Source: Bacillota bacterium (lineage in GTDB: Bacteria > Bacillota > Clostridia > Lachnospirales > Lachnospiraceae). From it: 64,000 nucleotides of DNA. The notes below the pieces were generated by a model. It ran no database searches. It saw only the letters and a program-made list of their open reading frames with translations, and was not told where the DNA came from. This document shows, one piece after another, positions 1 to 9,775 of this stretch. The stretch covers positions 186,001 through 250,000 of the forward strand of contig JAEZMV010000002.1 in assembly GCA_023414875.1 (NCBI GenBank). Reading direction: 5' to 3'. Both the position numbers and the translations under genes were made by a program. Each line of letters opens with the position of its first letter. The stretch's first letter is position 1.

Positions 1-1179
1 TTGGATTTTGAAAATCTTAATTCTCTAAGAAATCTAATTAATTCACACAAGGGAGCTCTACTGGTTATTACGCACAACCGATATCTGTTGAACCATTGTT
101 TTCATAAAATATTACACCTAGAGAATAAGGAGCTTCAGGAGTTTGACGGGCGGTATATTGATTATAATTTCTCCCTACTTCAAAGTAAAATTGAGCTGCA
201 AGAGCTGGCTGCTATCGATACAGAAGAGATTGAGAGAAATGAAGTTATCATCAATAAATTACGAAATGTAGCTTCGTACCATACAGAAGCTTCCAGAGGA
301 AAATCCCTTAAGGCTAGAATTTCATTGCAAGAAAGATTAGAAGCACGTAGAATCAAGGCGCCGTTTGTGGAGATGAAAGAACCTGTCATCAATCTGATTA
401 CGGATCAGGAACTAGGAGAAACCATTGTATTAAAAGTATCTGATTATAGTCTTGCCTTCGAGAATATTCTTTTAGAAAAGACTAATTTTGAAATAGAATC
501 CGGAGATAAAGTAGCCCTGATCGGACCAAACGGCAGTGGGAAAACGACCTTAATCCGTGAAATTTTTACGAATGACCATAAAGCGATTGAGATAAACGAG
601 GCCGTACGAATGGCGTATTTGTCCCAGCTTCAAGGCGAAGTATTAAATGAGGAGAATACGATCTATGAAGAATTCTTTGGTCTTGGTCTTAAAACATATC
701 AGGCGATAAATTCCTATCTTTTTGATTATGGTTTTGAGGAGGAAATTATGACGCAAACGATAGGTTCCTTATCCGGAGGTGAAAAGAATTTACTTCAATT
801 GGCTAAAATCGCTTTAAGTAAAGCAAACCTACTGCTTCTGGACGAACCTACAAGTCATTTGGATACCTATTCACAGTTAGCGCTGGAAAAAGCCCTTCAA
901 AATTATAATGGTGCAGTTCTCATGATATCTCATGACTTCTATACCATCGTAAACTGTATGGATTACATTTTAATGATTGAAGACCAGACAATTAGAAAAA
1001 TAAGTATGCGAAAATTTAGAAAGATGATTTATGCCAGTCATTTTGATAAGGATTATCTAGAGCTAGAGCAAAAGAAAAAAGATGTTGAGACAAAAATAAC
1101 ATTGGCTTTAAAGGATAACAATTTTCTTCTGGCAAAGGATTTTTCCGACGAGCTAGAAGCGATCATTAAGTTAATGTAA
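1..1179 (+). CDS. ABC-F family ATPase, 5' end outside the window
   Basis: C-terminal 392 residues of a duplicated-ATPase ABC-F protein. The window opens just after the first Walker B: the first residues (LDFEN) look like the end of a DEPTNHLD motif. An inter-domain helical linker follows (about residues 55-120), then a complete second ATPase domain with Walker A GPNGSGKTT (about 173-181), signature LSGGEKN (about 258-264) and Walker B LLLLDEPTSHLD (about 277-288). A charged C-terminal extension after about residue 330 resembles those of ribosome-protection ABC-F proteins (Lsa/CplR-like). ABC-F proteins have no membrane segments and act on the ribosome. Whether this one protects against antibiotics or is a general translation factor cannot be decided from this half. 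The first codon is not a true start. Confidence 0.9.
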   Translation: MDFENLNSLRNLINSHKGALLVITHNRYLLNHCFHKILHLENKELQEFDGRYIDYNFSLLQSKIELQELAAIDTEEIERNEVIINKLRNVASYHTEASRGKSLKARISLQERLEARRIKAPFVEMKEPVINLITDQELGETIVLKVSDYSLAFENILLEKTNFEIESGDKVALIGPNGSGKTTLIREIFTNDHKAIEINEAVRMAYLSQLQGEVLNEENTIYEEFFGLGLKTYQAINSYLFDYGFEEEIMTQTIGSLSGGEKNLLQLAKIALSKANLLLLDEPTSHLDTYSQLALEKALQNYNGAVLMISHDFYTIVNCMDYILMIEDQTIRKISMRKFRKMIYASHFDKDYLELEQKKKDVETKITLALKDNNFLLAKDFSDELEAIIKLM

Positions 1180-1241
1180 TCTCGCATATATTATTTGGTT
1201 TTACCGTAGATAAATAAACCGGTAACTACCTTTTTACACAT

Positions 1242-1270
1242 TTGACATTTTATGTATATAGCAATATAAT
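1242..1270 (+). promoter_or_regulatory. Consensus sigma-A promoter
   Basis: TTGACA (1242-1247), a 17 bp spacer and TATAAT (1265-1270) match the vegetative consensus exactly. It would give a 5' leader of roughly 185 nt before the small membrane protein gene at 1462. Confidence 0.8.
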
Positions 1271-1461
1271 AATTAAAAGAATAGAATTTAATCTTACCTG
1301 AATTGAACTCATCAGTATTGATTTGTGGTGATTTAGTTCTAGTCAATCTTATTTTACTACAAGTCGGTGAGGGGTTAAATATTTTTGTTAAGAAAGTCTG
1401 TATTCATGTGGGTTGCGGCATTTTTCTGACGCCTAACTTTATTAATTTGGGGGTAAATCTA

Positions 1462-1764
1462 ATGGAAAGCCTAAGAAGATGGTCTAATGTATTTCTAGTA
1501 ATTAGCATTATTTTGAGCGCATTAACAATTGGAGTTTTTTTAAGGCTAAATGGGGAGTTTACTATACCAGATGATGGAGACCTAATACTATCACTGTATA
1601 TAAGAAAATGGGTATTATCTTTTGCTACTCTCTGCTTTATAGCAATTACTATTGCACTAAAGATGGTAATGTCAGCACTTGTTGGAGAGGCTTGGAGTGT
1701 AAAATTGAGAATTAACGATCTAGAAAAAAGAATTGAACAACTTGAAAATAGACTCCGTACATAA
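1462..1764 (+). CDS. Small two-TM membrane protein with C-terminal coiled coil
   Basis: 100-residue protein not recognised as a named family. Two hydrophobic segments (about residues 8-30 and 45-70) are followed by a charged heptad-like tail (about 80-98, rich in Leu, Glu, Lys and Arg) that should form a short coiled coil on the cytoplasmic side. I chose the ATG at 1462 because a GGGGGT Shine-Dalgarno lies about 8 nt upstream and the hydrophobic segments begin right after it. The frame stays open upstream to a TTG at 1303 without a convincing ribosome site. It is a single gene with its own consensus promoter and a strong terminator. Confidence 0.6.
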   Translation: MESLRRWSNVFLVISIILSALTIGVFLRLNGEFTIPDDGDLILSLYIRKWVLSFATLCFIAITIALKMVMSALVGEAWSVKLRINDLEKRIEQLENRLRT

Positions 1765-1810
1765 TTTATCTCAATATTCATAAAAGACGAGATCGAAAGG
1801 CAAAACAAGC

Positions 1811-1858
1811 AAGGAGCGTGCCGCTCATCAACCATAAGTGGCACGCTCTTTATTTTTT
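1811..1858 (+). terminator. Rho-independent terminator
   Basis: Perfect 9 bp stem, GAGCGTGCC (1814-1822) with GGCACGCTC (1840-1848), followed by a T-rich run. It lies between the small membrane protein gene and the convergent zinc-ribbon gene and could serve both. Confidence 0.85.
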
Positions 1859-1888
1859 ACTTATGTATCGTTAAATCTTTCAATTGGA

Positions 1889-2602
1889 CTAAAAATCACC
1901 AAAGGCATTTGCAAGATACCACTTCGAGCCAATCCTAATTACATCAATCTCAGTTTTATCAGTATCGCGATCTTCAGATCCTTTGATTGTCAGCTTTACT
2001 TCAAGCGTATATCCCTCTTTAATGTTTACTTCTTCGTCATAGGAATATTCAATATCCTCTTCAATTGCTTCTATCTCATCTCTGTCCATTTTATCCTTAT
2101 CAGTAATCTTATAGGAAATCTTGATTCGCTTTCCGTACTCATCCTCTAAGGAGCCAAACATTTCATCAAACATCTCCTCTTCATCATCGAAGTAGTCTAA
2201 ATAGTCTTCCATATCATCACTGATATAATCCGGATAAGCTGAAATCATTTTTTTAAAATCGTACTTTTCAAGACCTTCTGTTAGGCTCTTGATAGGTTTT
2301 TCATATCCAGGTGTGGATACTGATTTAATAATATTAACTAATACAATTAAGGCAATCAAAGCAACCACAGAAATGCCAATAATCGCAATTAACTTCTTGG
2401 TGTTGCCTTTTGCTAATCCGGGATTGTTGCTGTTATTCATATTAGGAATATACGGAGGTGTGTTTGGTGTATTCGGTATATTTAGTGTATTTGGTGTATT
2501 CCCTGAAGTCTCCGGAACGCTATTATCTATCTTGGTTCCACAATTTACGCAAAATACCTCTCCTTGCTTTAACTCAGTACCACAATTTCTACAGAAACCC
2601 AT
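1889..2602 (-). CDS. Zinc-ribbon membrane protein with extracytoplasmic acidic domain
   Basis: 237 residues. An N-terminal zinc ribbon (CRNCG at 4-8 and CVNCG at 18-22) is followed by a low-complexity Asn/Thr/Pro linker built from NTPNT-like units (about 35-55), one membrane segment (about 70-91) and a C-terminal domain rich in Asp and Glu (about 100-237). This architecture is common in clostridia (zinc-ribbon proteins with a C-terminal secreted domain) and has no established role. The start is supported by AAAGGGGGAT just upstream of the ATG. The gene is monocistronic and convergent with its neighbour. Confidence 0.75.
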   Translation of the reverse strand: MGFCRNCGTELKQGEVFCVNCGTKIDNSVPETSGNTPNTLNIPNTPNTPPYIPNMNNSNNPGLAKGNTKKLIAIIGISVVALIALIVLVNIIKSVSTPGYEKPIKSLTEGLEKYDFKKMISAYPDYISDDMEDYLDYFDDEEEMFDEMFGSLEDEYGKRIKISYKITDKDKMDRDEIEAIEEDIEYSYDEEVNIKEGYTLEVKLTIKGSEDRDTDKTEIDVIRIGSKWYLANAFGDF

Positions 2603-2827
2603 TAGAATATCCCCCTTTATACTTATCAGCTATGCTGTAATAATATAGTATATTATACATTATATGGCATAATTCATCAACTTATATTTATATACTTCAA
2701 AATAGCTTTTCAATCCGCGAAATTGTACCTGTCTTTGCATTCTGTTCCATTGTAAAATATATGTGATCCTAATCTTATGTTACTTCTATCAAAATTATGA
2801 TTATAAGATGTAATTCTACTAGAAATA

Positions 2828-2856
2828 ATCATAATCCATCTTCCTTTTAATATAAT
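2828..2856 (+). promoter_or_regulatory. Candidate sigma-E-type sporulation promoter
   Basis: ATCATAAT (2828-2835), 13 bp, then AATATAAT (2849-2856). Each element matches the Bacillus sigma-E consensus (GTCATATT / CATACAAT) at 6 of 8 positions. spoIID of Bacillus subtilis is sigma-E dependent, so the match is biologically sensible, but the -10 could also be read by sigma-A. Confidence 0.4.
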
Positions 2857-2885
2857 GTAATAATACTACATATTCTGGAGGGTTT

Positions 2886-3851
2886 ATGAAAAAGATTCTG
2901 ATCAAAACTATCCTCGTCGCCGTCGTTGTACTTTTGATTCCGTTTTTACTTACCTTGCTTTTTACGGAACGTGATAACTCAGCTTCCATCGAAGCCATGG
3001 ATTTTACCATATACTATCAAACAAATGGCTCGAAAGACAAACTCTCCTTCGACGAATATCTGCTTGGTGTTGTGGCTGCTAATATGCCCGCCGGATACCA
3101 TATGGAAGCATTGAAAGCACAATCCGTCATTGCAAGGACTTACGCCTTGTATAACATCTCACTGTTAACAAAAACTGATAAGAGCAAATCAACCTTTACA
3201 ACTTCAGAGCTTGGTCTTTCTTATATCAGCCTTAATTCCCTTGAACAATTCTGGGGTGTCGAGGATTATAACGAATATTTTACAAAGCTTGAGAATGCTG
3301 TGTATAGCACCAGGGGCAAAGTCCTTGTTTATAATCACGACCTAATTCTTCCCGTCTTTTTTGATACAGGCTCCGGATATACGCGAAATGCTTCCGAGGC
3401 TTGGGGTATTGACATCCCATATCTAGCCAGTGTTACCAGCAAACAAGATGTCACCTCCACGAACTATCTGAAGATCGTGGAGTATGATATATCCGAGCTA
3501 ATTACTTTAATAAAAAATTACTATACGGACCTGAAGCTGACAGAGAATAAATTCTTTGAGGAAGTATCTGTAACCGAAAGAGACAGTACGGATTATGTAT
3601 TAAAAATAGACCTTGGCAACATTACCGTTTCCGGTGAAGAATTTGCCAAGGTCATTGGATTGCCTTCAAATCATTTCTATATCGAAGAATATGAGGGTAA
3701 AGTACGTATTATCTGCAATGGTGCCGGACACGGTGTCGGATTAAGCCAGTATGGTGCAAATGCCATGGCCGAAGAAGGCTCCTCCTATAAGGATATACTG
3801 GAGCATTATTATACCGGCATTGAATTTGCTGATATAAACAAGAAGGATTAA
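2886..3851 (+). CDS. spoIID: Stage II sporulation protein D (SpoIID/LytB family)
   Basis: 321-residue peptidoglycan lytic transglycosylase that, in the known family, strips the stem-peptide-free glycan during engulfment together with SpoIIM and SpoIIP. An N-terminal membrane anchor (about residues 5-27) precedes the SpoIID core: the EYLLGVVAANMPA segment (about 57-69) with the EALKAQSVIARTYAL block (about 75-89), and the C-terminal GAGHGVGLSQYGANAMA signature (about 277-293). Length is normal for the family. The gene is monocistronic, has a TGGAGG ribosome site and a sigma-E-like promoter upstream, and its stop codon overlaps that of the convergent transglutaminase gene. Confidence 0.9.
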   Translation: MKKILIKTILVAVVVLLIPFLLTLLFTERDNSASIEAMDFTIYYQTNGSKDKLSFDEYLLGVVAANMPAGYHMEALKAQSVIARTYALYNISLLTKTDKSKSTFTTSELGLSYISLNSLEQFWGVEDYNEYFTKLENAVYSTRGKVLVYNHDLILPVFFDTGSGYTRNASEAWGIDIPYLASVTSKQDVTSTNYLKIVEYDISELITLIKNYYTDLKLTENKFFEEVSVTERDSTDYVLKIDLGNITVSGEEFAKVIGLPSNHFYIEEYEGKVRIICNGAGHGVGLSQYGANAMAEEGSSYKDILEHYYTGIEFADINKKD

Positions 3852-6265
3852 CGATTACTTTTCTTTGCCAGGAACAGGAATTCCTCCAACCATACTTTGA
3901 ACCTGTTATCCTCTTTTCTTTTCTTATCGAATAGACCCTGGTGGTATATCGCAACCTTATCAAAATCTTTCTTTGTAACATCTACCTCTGCATAACGATA
4001 CTTCATAAAGATGTTAGCCACATCCGAGAAGGTAACACCCTCATAACGAAAGACCCCTCTTATCCTATTTGATAACATCAGAATGGTTTCCTGCTGCCCA
4101 AGATAATACCCTTCCCTTTTTAAGAGCTTTAGTATACGTAAAAATAGCATATACATTTTCTTATTATAATCCGATTTATTAAAATATTTTTTATAACGGA
4201 TTTTCAATATATTATAATAGGTTGTGCATATCAATATCGTACAGATAATCACTGTCAGGATAATTATGACGCCATTTATAATTCCCGAAGATTTGTCTTT
4301 TTCCTCCAATTTGATCCTATTCAAATCTATTTGATACGGTGTATAATCTCCCCCTAAGTAATTCTCATAGGGATTTTGATACGGAGCTACCGGTCTGGGC
4401 CCTACGGTCGGAATTACCCAATCCGTGTATCTAGTATCATAATAACTAGCTGTTGCTTCAAACGGTATCCAACCCACTCCTTCAATATAAGCTTCTGCCC
4501 AAGCATGCGCCTGACTGTTTCTTACCAGATACTTGCCGGTATCATCCTTTGTATCAAACTTAGCCACAAAGCCCTCTACATACCTTGTCGGAACTCCGAT
4601 GCATCTGCTCAGAACAGCCATCGCCGTAGCGAAAGATGTACAATATCCTTCTTTACTTTCAAATAAGAAATAATCTATAAAGTCTTGCCCCTTTGGTACA
4701 GGCTCCGGGCTAAGAGTATACTTATACCCTAAGAGATAAGTCTCGATAGCTTTTAATTTATCATAAGTTGTATCATAGTCGGCTGTAATATCTTCTGCCA
4801 GTTTCCTGACTCTGTCCGGCAATCCCTCCGGCAAAACAGTACACTGTGCCTGAATCATTCCAGCACGCTCCTCTAATGTCTTATAGTCCTCCGCACTAAA
4901 CATATCCTCGGAATTATCATAAAATACAATATTCTTTTTAATCCATTCTGCTGATTCTTCATTTACCGGTTCTACTGTTTCGTAAGAAAACGCGTCAGCT
5001 GTTCGTAACATATTCTGGAACGCTTCGCTTTTTAAGTTCATTTCATAGAAAATATTCTGGTAGCTCGTACCCTTTCCACGCGCTTTTTTAAAGGTGATTT
5101 GAGCGTTATCTGTATATATTCTTTTATAGTTATTTTTGAAATCATACCTACACATCTTCAGTGGATGAAAAAAGGTCTTGGTTTTAATATTATCATATTC
5201 AATACTAATGGACTTTCTAGCAAGAAATTGGTAACGATTATCTTGAAGATACTTTAGTTCCTGCCTGGAAAGTGCATAGAACATTTCTTTATAATCCAGT
5301 AGGTATTCTCTCTCACCGGCAATCGCATCCGTATGACTTTTTTCCCAGCTGCTACCCGTATAGATATCACTGACCGATCCGATCAAATATACCGATTTCC
5401 CTTTATCCATACCGGATATCAGAAGGGCTACATTATTATCCTTTTTAACTCCTCCGCCATCGCCTAGCTGACCACTGTCTTCTGAATAACCGGATAGACT
5501 AAGGCCAAACTCGGCATCGCTTTTACCAAAATAATAATTCCAGTCCGTGCTCCAAACCTCGATTTGTTCTTTCACACTATAATACAAGTTTTTAATGGTT
5601 TTCCACTGAATTGGTTCAGACTTTGATGGCAGACTGATCGATAAGACTGCAAGCAGTAGGCATATTGGTGCCAAATATAAGATGCCCTCCTTCTTCTCAT
5701 GCCTTCCTGCTTTTTTACTATATATAATTCCATATACCTCTACAATAATGGAAAGAATGTAAAAGATACTAATACCCACAACAGCTTTATTAACTGTTAT
5801 GTTACTGCTACTTAATACTATCATCGTTACCATAATGGCAATGGCCAGAATCACCTTTGCAATCTGTTTTTTTGTTATCAGATAAAACAGGATTGCACTC
5901 AAAAGTGCTACCCAGATAATCGTGAAATTAGAGAACTGTGCTTTATATAGTTCTTTGCTTCCGTCATAAGTACCGAGCCAATTAGCATATTTACTAAGCC
6001 AATGCAAAGGATTAAATTTATTAATCCAGAATATGAACGCCAAAATTGGAATTATTCCCACGATGATCAGATATGTAGCTGCATTCTTTTTATTTAAATC
6101 AGCCAGGTAAATTAACAGGGGCGGTATAAAGGAAATTACTGCTGTTAAAATAATCGGCACCTGAAGCTCATAGTACCGGTCGATAACCAGCACAAACGCC
6201 CAGGTTAAAGCCAAACTTAACATGGTATGATAGATTTGATATAGTTTTTCTCTATCCTTCAACAT
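3848..6265 (-). CDS. Membrane transglutaminase-like protein (TgpA/DUF3488 type)
   Basis: 805 residues. A block of about six N-terminal membrane helices (1-230) is followed by an extracytoplasmic region with a transglutaminase-core domain: Cys about 542 in GYCTSFATAMA, His about 586 in AHAWAEAYI, and the GWIPFEAT strand (about 598-605). One more membrane helix (about 670-690) and a cytoplasmic DUF4129-like tail end the protein. The Cys-His pair implies a protease or transglutaminase-like hydrolase acting on surface proteins or wall; the substrate is unknown. It is last in a three-gene operon with DUF58 and MoxR genes, a widespread arrangement thought to act in envelope protein maturation. Confidence 0.88.
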   Translation of the reverse strand: MLKDREKLYQIYHTMLSLALTWAFVLVIDRYYELQVPIILTAVISFIPPLLIYLADLNKKNAATYLIIVGIIPILAFIFWINKFNPLHWLSKYANWLGTYDGSKELYKAQFSNFTIIWVALLSAILFYLITKKQIAKVILAIAIMVTMIVLSSSNITVNKAVVGISIFYILSIIVEVYGIIYSKKAGRHEKKEGILYLAPICLLLAVLSISLPSKSEPIQWKTIKNLYYSVKEQIEVWSTDWNYYFGKSDAEFGLSLSGYSEDSGQLGDGGGVKKDNNVALLISGMDKGKSVYLIGSVSDIYTGSSWEKSHTDAIAGEREYLLDYKEMFYALSRQELKYLQDNRYQFLARKSISIEYDNIKTKTFFHPLKMCRYDFKNNYKRIYTDNAQITFKKARGKGTSYQNIFYEMNLKSEAFQNMLRTADAFSYETVEPVNEESAEWIKKNIVFYDNSEDMFSAEDYKTLEERAGMIQAQCTVLPEGLPDRVRKLAEDITADYDTTYDKLKAIETYLLGYKYTLSPEPVPKGQDFIDYFLFESKEGYCTSFATAMAVLSRCIGVPTRYVEGFVAKFDTKDDTGKYLVRNSQAHAWAEAYIEGVGWIPFEATASYYDTRYTDWVIPTVGPRPVAPYQNPYENYLGGDYTPYQIDLNRIKLEEKDKSSGIINGVIIILTVIICTILICTTYYNILKIRYKKYFNKSDYNKKMYMLFLRILKLLKREGYYLGQQETILMLSNRIRGVFRYEGVTFSDVANIFMKYRYAEVDVTKKDFDKVAIYHQGLFDKKRKEDNRFKVWLEEFLFLAKKSNR

Positions 6266-6293
6266 GATAAAACCCCTTTCGCAGCCAAATTTG

Positions 6294-7487
6294 TTATGCG
6301 ATTCCTTTGGTGAGAATCTGATCTATCTCATCCTCTGACATAATCTGTTTTACAAGGACACCGGATAACCTCATGCTATACATTAATTCCTTGGTTTGGT
6401 CAGAGGTATCATCACTAACCAGAAGGATACAGATATGATTGCCACTTGAAACCACCTGCAAAGCTGTCAAATATAGCTCCTTCGTCAGAAAATGTGTTGC
6501 GACAACGCAAAACATACCATAACCTCCACGAAGCATCCGTTCCTTCATTAAATCGCTTACGGGTACTGCGCTCTTGAATTCAATCTTAACACAGGCTTTA
6601 TAAAATGCATTAAAATCATCCAAAGAATTTATATTTAATTGCTTTTGTCCTTCTCTTTCAAAAATTATTTGTGACGGAGTTCTCCTTGTGGCATAAAAAT
6701 TAGAGATAGCAAGAACACTTTCAATTATCTTATCCTCTGCGATTACTACCTTAAGCTCATCGTCCTTAATTTTCATCAGATCCATAAATATTACAATTTC
6801 AGCCTTAGGTTTATGTTGATACTTTCTCGAGATCAGTTCATTCATTCTGGCAGACGCCTTCCAATGAATTCGTTTTCTACTGTCTCCGGAATAATATTTT
6901 CTAATCTCAGTATCCAATTCCTCTTCTGCATTATTGCTGAAACGTAATGGATTCTTAACGTCATTCTGAGGAGGTGCAATTCCCAACTGCTCAAGAGGTA
7001 CCACTCTGGGATAAACCACCGCCTTAAGCTTCGTCCCAATTGGATAGGTAATCTTGAAAAGATACAGAAAATCTGTGACCTCTATAGAGTCTACGCCTAC
7101 ATAATATTCACCACGGTAATTGCATTTTATCCTGGTATCCAGGCTTTCGCTCTCATTCGGTAGAAGACTGTATTCTGTTGAATTCCCCGCTGCTTCTATG
7201 GTTGATTTATCACTTAAGAAATTAACCTTTACATTTCTATAAGTGATATAATCCTCATTACCGATGACAAAGGAATATACGGTCCAATCTCCTTTAACCA
7301 CCAGGATGCTCCCCATTGTCTGATATAACTTAAAGCGAGCATATACGTATACCGTATACAAAAATGAAATCAGGGGAATTAGTAAAGATAAATAAAAAAG
7401 AGCGTAAGAAATATTACCTCCATGGTACGAGGCAAAAATTGCACTCCCTATAATAGCCCCCAGATAGATCAATCGATTTAATTTCAT
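6294..7487 (-). CDS. DUF58 domain protein
   Basis: 397 residues. Two N-terminal membrane segments (about 5-20 and 25-48) precede a beta-rich region and the DUF58 signature, an RKYYSGDSRKRIHWKASAR block (about 196-215). A von Willebrand A-like fold lies beyond it. DUF58 proteins are nearly always encoded next to a MoxR ATPase and often a TgpA transglutaminase, as here, and are thought to be the effector or scaffold of that ATPase. The start has AAAGGTGG upstream. The gaps to its neighbours (28 and 50 nt) fit one transcript. Confidence 0.88.
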   Translation of the reverse strand: MKLNRLIYLGAIIGSAIFASYHGGNISYALFYLSLLIPLISFLYTVYVYARFKLYQTMGSILVVKGDWTVYSFVIGNEDYITYRNVKVNFLSDKSTIEAAGNSTEYSLLPNESESLDTRIKCNYRGEYYVGVDSIEVTDFLYLFKITYPIGTKLKAVVYPRVVPLEQLGIAPPQNDVKNPLRFSNNAEEELDTEIRKYYSGDSRKRIHWKASARMNELISRKYQHKPKAEIVIFMDLMKIKDDELKVVIAEDKIIESVLAISNFYATRRTPSQIIFEREGQKQLNINSLDDFNAFYKACVKIEFKSAVPVSDLMKERMLRGGYGMFCVVATHFLTKELYLTALQVVSSGNHICILLVSDDTSDQTKELMYSMRLSGVLVKQIMSEDEIDQILTKGIA

Positions 7488-7537
7488 AAGCTGCCACCTT
7501 TGTACGTTGTTTTGCCTTTTTTAAGGCGTGCTCTTTC

Positions 7538-8476
7538 TTAAGAAAGAATCGGAACGGGTATTTTTGTAACTATCGTTTTTAATATCTTCTCTGTCTTGGC
7601 CTGAGATAATCTTGCTTCCGGTGAAAGGATGATACGGTGTGCAATGACCGGTTGAACTAATTTAATGATATCGTCCGGAATACAAAAATCCCTGCCATTT
7701 ATATAAGCAAATGCCTGCGATGCACGAAGCAGTGCTAAAGTAGCTCTTGGGCTGGCACCCAGGGAAATATTATTATCTCTTCTAGTCTCCTGAACTATCT
7801 TTGTTATATAAGTAATCAAATCCTGATTAACCTTTACTTTTTCAACTTCCTTCTGCATCTGGATCACTGTTTCAGCGTCAACCACAGGTTCCAGCTTCTT
7901 CACCAGATGATGGCTTAGAAAACGCTCCGCCATAACCTTTTCATCGCCGGCATGAGGATAACCAATGGAAATCTTCATCATAAAACGATCCAGCTGTGCC
8001 TCCGGAAGATTATAGGTACCAAGATAATCAATCGGATTTTGCGTTGCTATTACCATAAATGGCTGTGCTAAAGGATATGTAATGCCATCAACCGTTACCT
8101 GCTTTTCCTCCATCGCCTCCAGTAAGCTTGCCTGCGTCTTTGGCGAAGTACGGTTGATCTCATCCGCTAATACAATCTGATTCATGATTGCACCCTTGGA
8201 ATACTCAAACTTCCCGGTCTGCATATTATAAATGGATAATCCGGTAACATCGCTGGGTAAGGTATCCGGAGTAAACTGAATTCTTGTAAATCCACAGTTA
8301 AGTGTCTGTGCCATTGTCTTTGCCAAGGTCGTCTTTCCTACTCCCGGAACATCCTCTAAGAGTAGATGCCCGCCTGCCAATAAAGTAATCAGGGCAAATT
8401 CGATTGCTTCTCGCTTTCCTACAATGATTTGTTCCATGTTATGTATCATTTCTGAAACTCTCTTTTGATTTTCCAT
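7538..8476 (-). CDS. MoxR-family AAA+ ATPase
   Basis: 312-residue AAA+ ATPase. Walker A GVGKTT at 45-50, Walker B LADEINR (about 109-115), sensor 1 ATQNP (about 146-150) and an arginine-rich lid (LGASPRATLALLRASQ, about 239-254) are all present, so the enzyme looks active. MoxR proteins are chaperone-like ATPases that mature or activate partner complexes; here the partners should be the DUF58 and transglutaminase proteins encoded downstream. It is the first gene of the operon, with an AGAAGGGG ribosome site. Confidence 0.92.
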   Translation of the reverse strand: MENQKRVSEMIHNMEQIIVGKREAIEFALITLLAGGHLLLEDVPGVGKTTLAKTMAQTLNCGFTRIQFTPDTLPSDVTGLSIYNMQTGKFEYSKGAIMNQIVLADEINRTSPKTQASLLEAMEEKQVTVDGITYPLAQPFMVIATQNPIDYLGTYNLPEAQLDRFMMKISIGYPHAGDEKVMAERFLSHHLVKKLEPVVDAETVIQMQKEVEKVKVNQDLITYITKIVQETRRDNNISLGASPRATLALLRASQAFAYINGRDFCIPDDIIKLVQPVIAHRIILSPEARLSQAKTEKILKTIVTKIPVPILS

Positions 8477-8620
8477 TCTATAACCCCTTCTCCATCCTTA
8501 TATTGTAAGTACTCCCACTATTATACTTCAAATTCCTGCTGTTCCGCAAGGTCAGATTTGCATTACTTTTTGTACTTTTTACAATAAAAAAGATTAAAAC
8601 CCCGAATCCCGCTTGAGCGC

Positions 8621-8680
8621 ATCAAAATTGCCCCAGCGAGCAAAAGATTAATCTGTTCGTTGGGGCAGAGACGCTTTGAT
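8621..8680 (-). terminator. Long interrupted hairpin, probable terminator region
   Basis: A 14 bp stem (8629-8642 with 8654-8667) contains only two G-T pairs, and a further ATCAAA/TTTGAT outer stem lies at 8621-8626 and 8675-8680. It sits just past the stop of the phosphotransferase gene. The T run after it on the minus strand is short, so termination is likely but not certain. Confidence 0.55.
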
Positions 8681-8694
8681 AAAAGGGTACATCT

Positions 8695-9687
8695 CTATAA
8701 TTCTTTCATTTCATAAATTTTTTGAAGAGTATTTAGTTGTAACGCTCTCTCTTCTGGTGATTCTGCATTCATATACCATTCCACAAGTCTGTATCCGAAC
8801 ATGATGAGGATTAACTCGTGGATGCAATTATCCTTACTATGGGGCACCTCCGAAAATTCCGAAAACCCTTTGTAATATGCCGGAATGCATTTGTTGTAGT
8901 ATTCACGCATATTATCAACATCTGCCTCATCCGCGATAAGGCTTGCGATGTCTTCGCCCATATAACCCCACCCTGTAGTATCCCAGTCGATGAGAGCAAT
9001 TTTATTGTCTGAGCAGAAGATATTAGCCACCCAGAAATCCCTATGGCATAGTACCACCGGTAAGCTTTCGATGCGACTAAATATGCGTTCAGATTCCTCG
9101 TCAATACCTATAAGCATTTTACACAGATGTTTCGGGATTTCGCAATCATCAGAGCGTATATAATCATATACGACATTCCATGACCTGTAATGAAGATAAA
9201 AATTTTTCGCATAATCGACCTTGCTTAGGTTGGTTAGGTTATACAAGAAAGCCGGCTTCTCGGCATACAGCCTTCCTTGAAATCGTCCCAGCTCATAAGC
9301 GGCGAGTTCATACATTTCACCGGTTAGGTTTAAGCCTGATACACCGTCAATGTATTCCATCCATAGCTGTATCTCGTCGTCGTTCATTTCGGCGTGATAG
9401 CACTCAGGCCAACGAAATAAGTCGGTAAAAAACGTACTCAGTTCCGATGCATAAAGGTCATACTCCCTGCGCCATGAATCTGGATCGCCATACCGTTCCC
9501 ATTTTCTTTGTGTTTTCATAACAATGCGATAGGGTAATTCTGTAGAGTCTGCCGCTACAGCCACACCTGTTACAAGCTGCACATCACCCAAAGTTCCGCC
9601 GTGTAGTTGCTTCGTATGGAAATCTGCATTTATTATATTTGTATCAAATTTTTTGCTTAAAGCCTGTTTTAGAATCTCAATATTCAT
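8695..9687 (-). CDS. Aminoglycoside/choline kinase-family phosphotransferase
   Basis: 330-residue protein with a protein-kinase-like APH fold. The catalytic loop is CHRDFWVANIF (about 212-222), with the Asp and Asn expected for phosphate transfer and Mg binding; the second metal motif is IDWDTTGWG (about 231-239). The substrate is not evident. Such proteins in clostridia may act on aminoglycosides, choline, homoserine or sugars, and this sequence is not close enough to a known resistance enzyme for me to call it one. It is monocistronic, with AGGGGAT upstream of the ATG. Confidence 0.8.
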   Translation of the reverse strand: MNIEILKQALSKKFDTNIINADFHTKQLHGGTLGDVQLVTGVAVAADSTELPYRIVMKTQRKWERYGDPDSWRREYDLYASELSTFFTDLFRWPECYHAEMNDDEIQLWMEYIDGVSGLNLTGEMYELAAYELGRFQGRLYAEKPAFLYNLTNLSKVDYAKNFYLHYRSWNVVYDYIRSDDCEIPKHLCKMLIGIDEESERIFSRIESLPVVLCHRDFWVANIFCSDNKIALIDWDTTGWGYMGEDIASLIADEADVDNMREYYNKCIPAYYKGFSEFSEVPHSKDNCIHELILIMFGYRLVEWYMNAESPEERALQLNTLQKIYEMKEL

Positions 9688-9775
9688 TTAGTAAATCCCC
9701 TGTTTATCCTAGACTGTTTACTCTGTTATCTCCACTATTATTTACATATCCTGCCCGAATGGTGAGTTCTGTGAC

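Noticed and set aside
1303..1461. N-terminal extension of the small membrane protein
   Set aside because: No ribosome site at the TTG; the ATG at 1462 has one and starts directly before the membrane segment.
8695..9687. Aminoglycoside resistance gene
   Set aside because: Kinase motifs are present, but the family is broad and nothing specific to a known resistance enzyme is visible.
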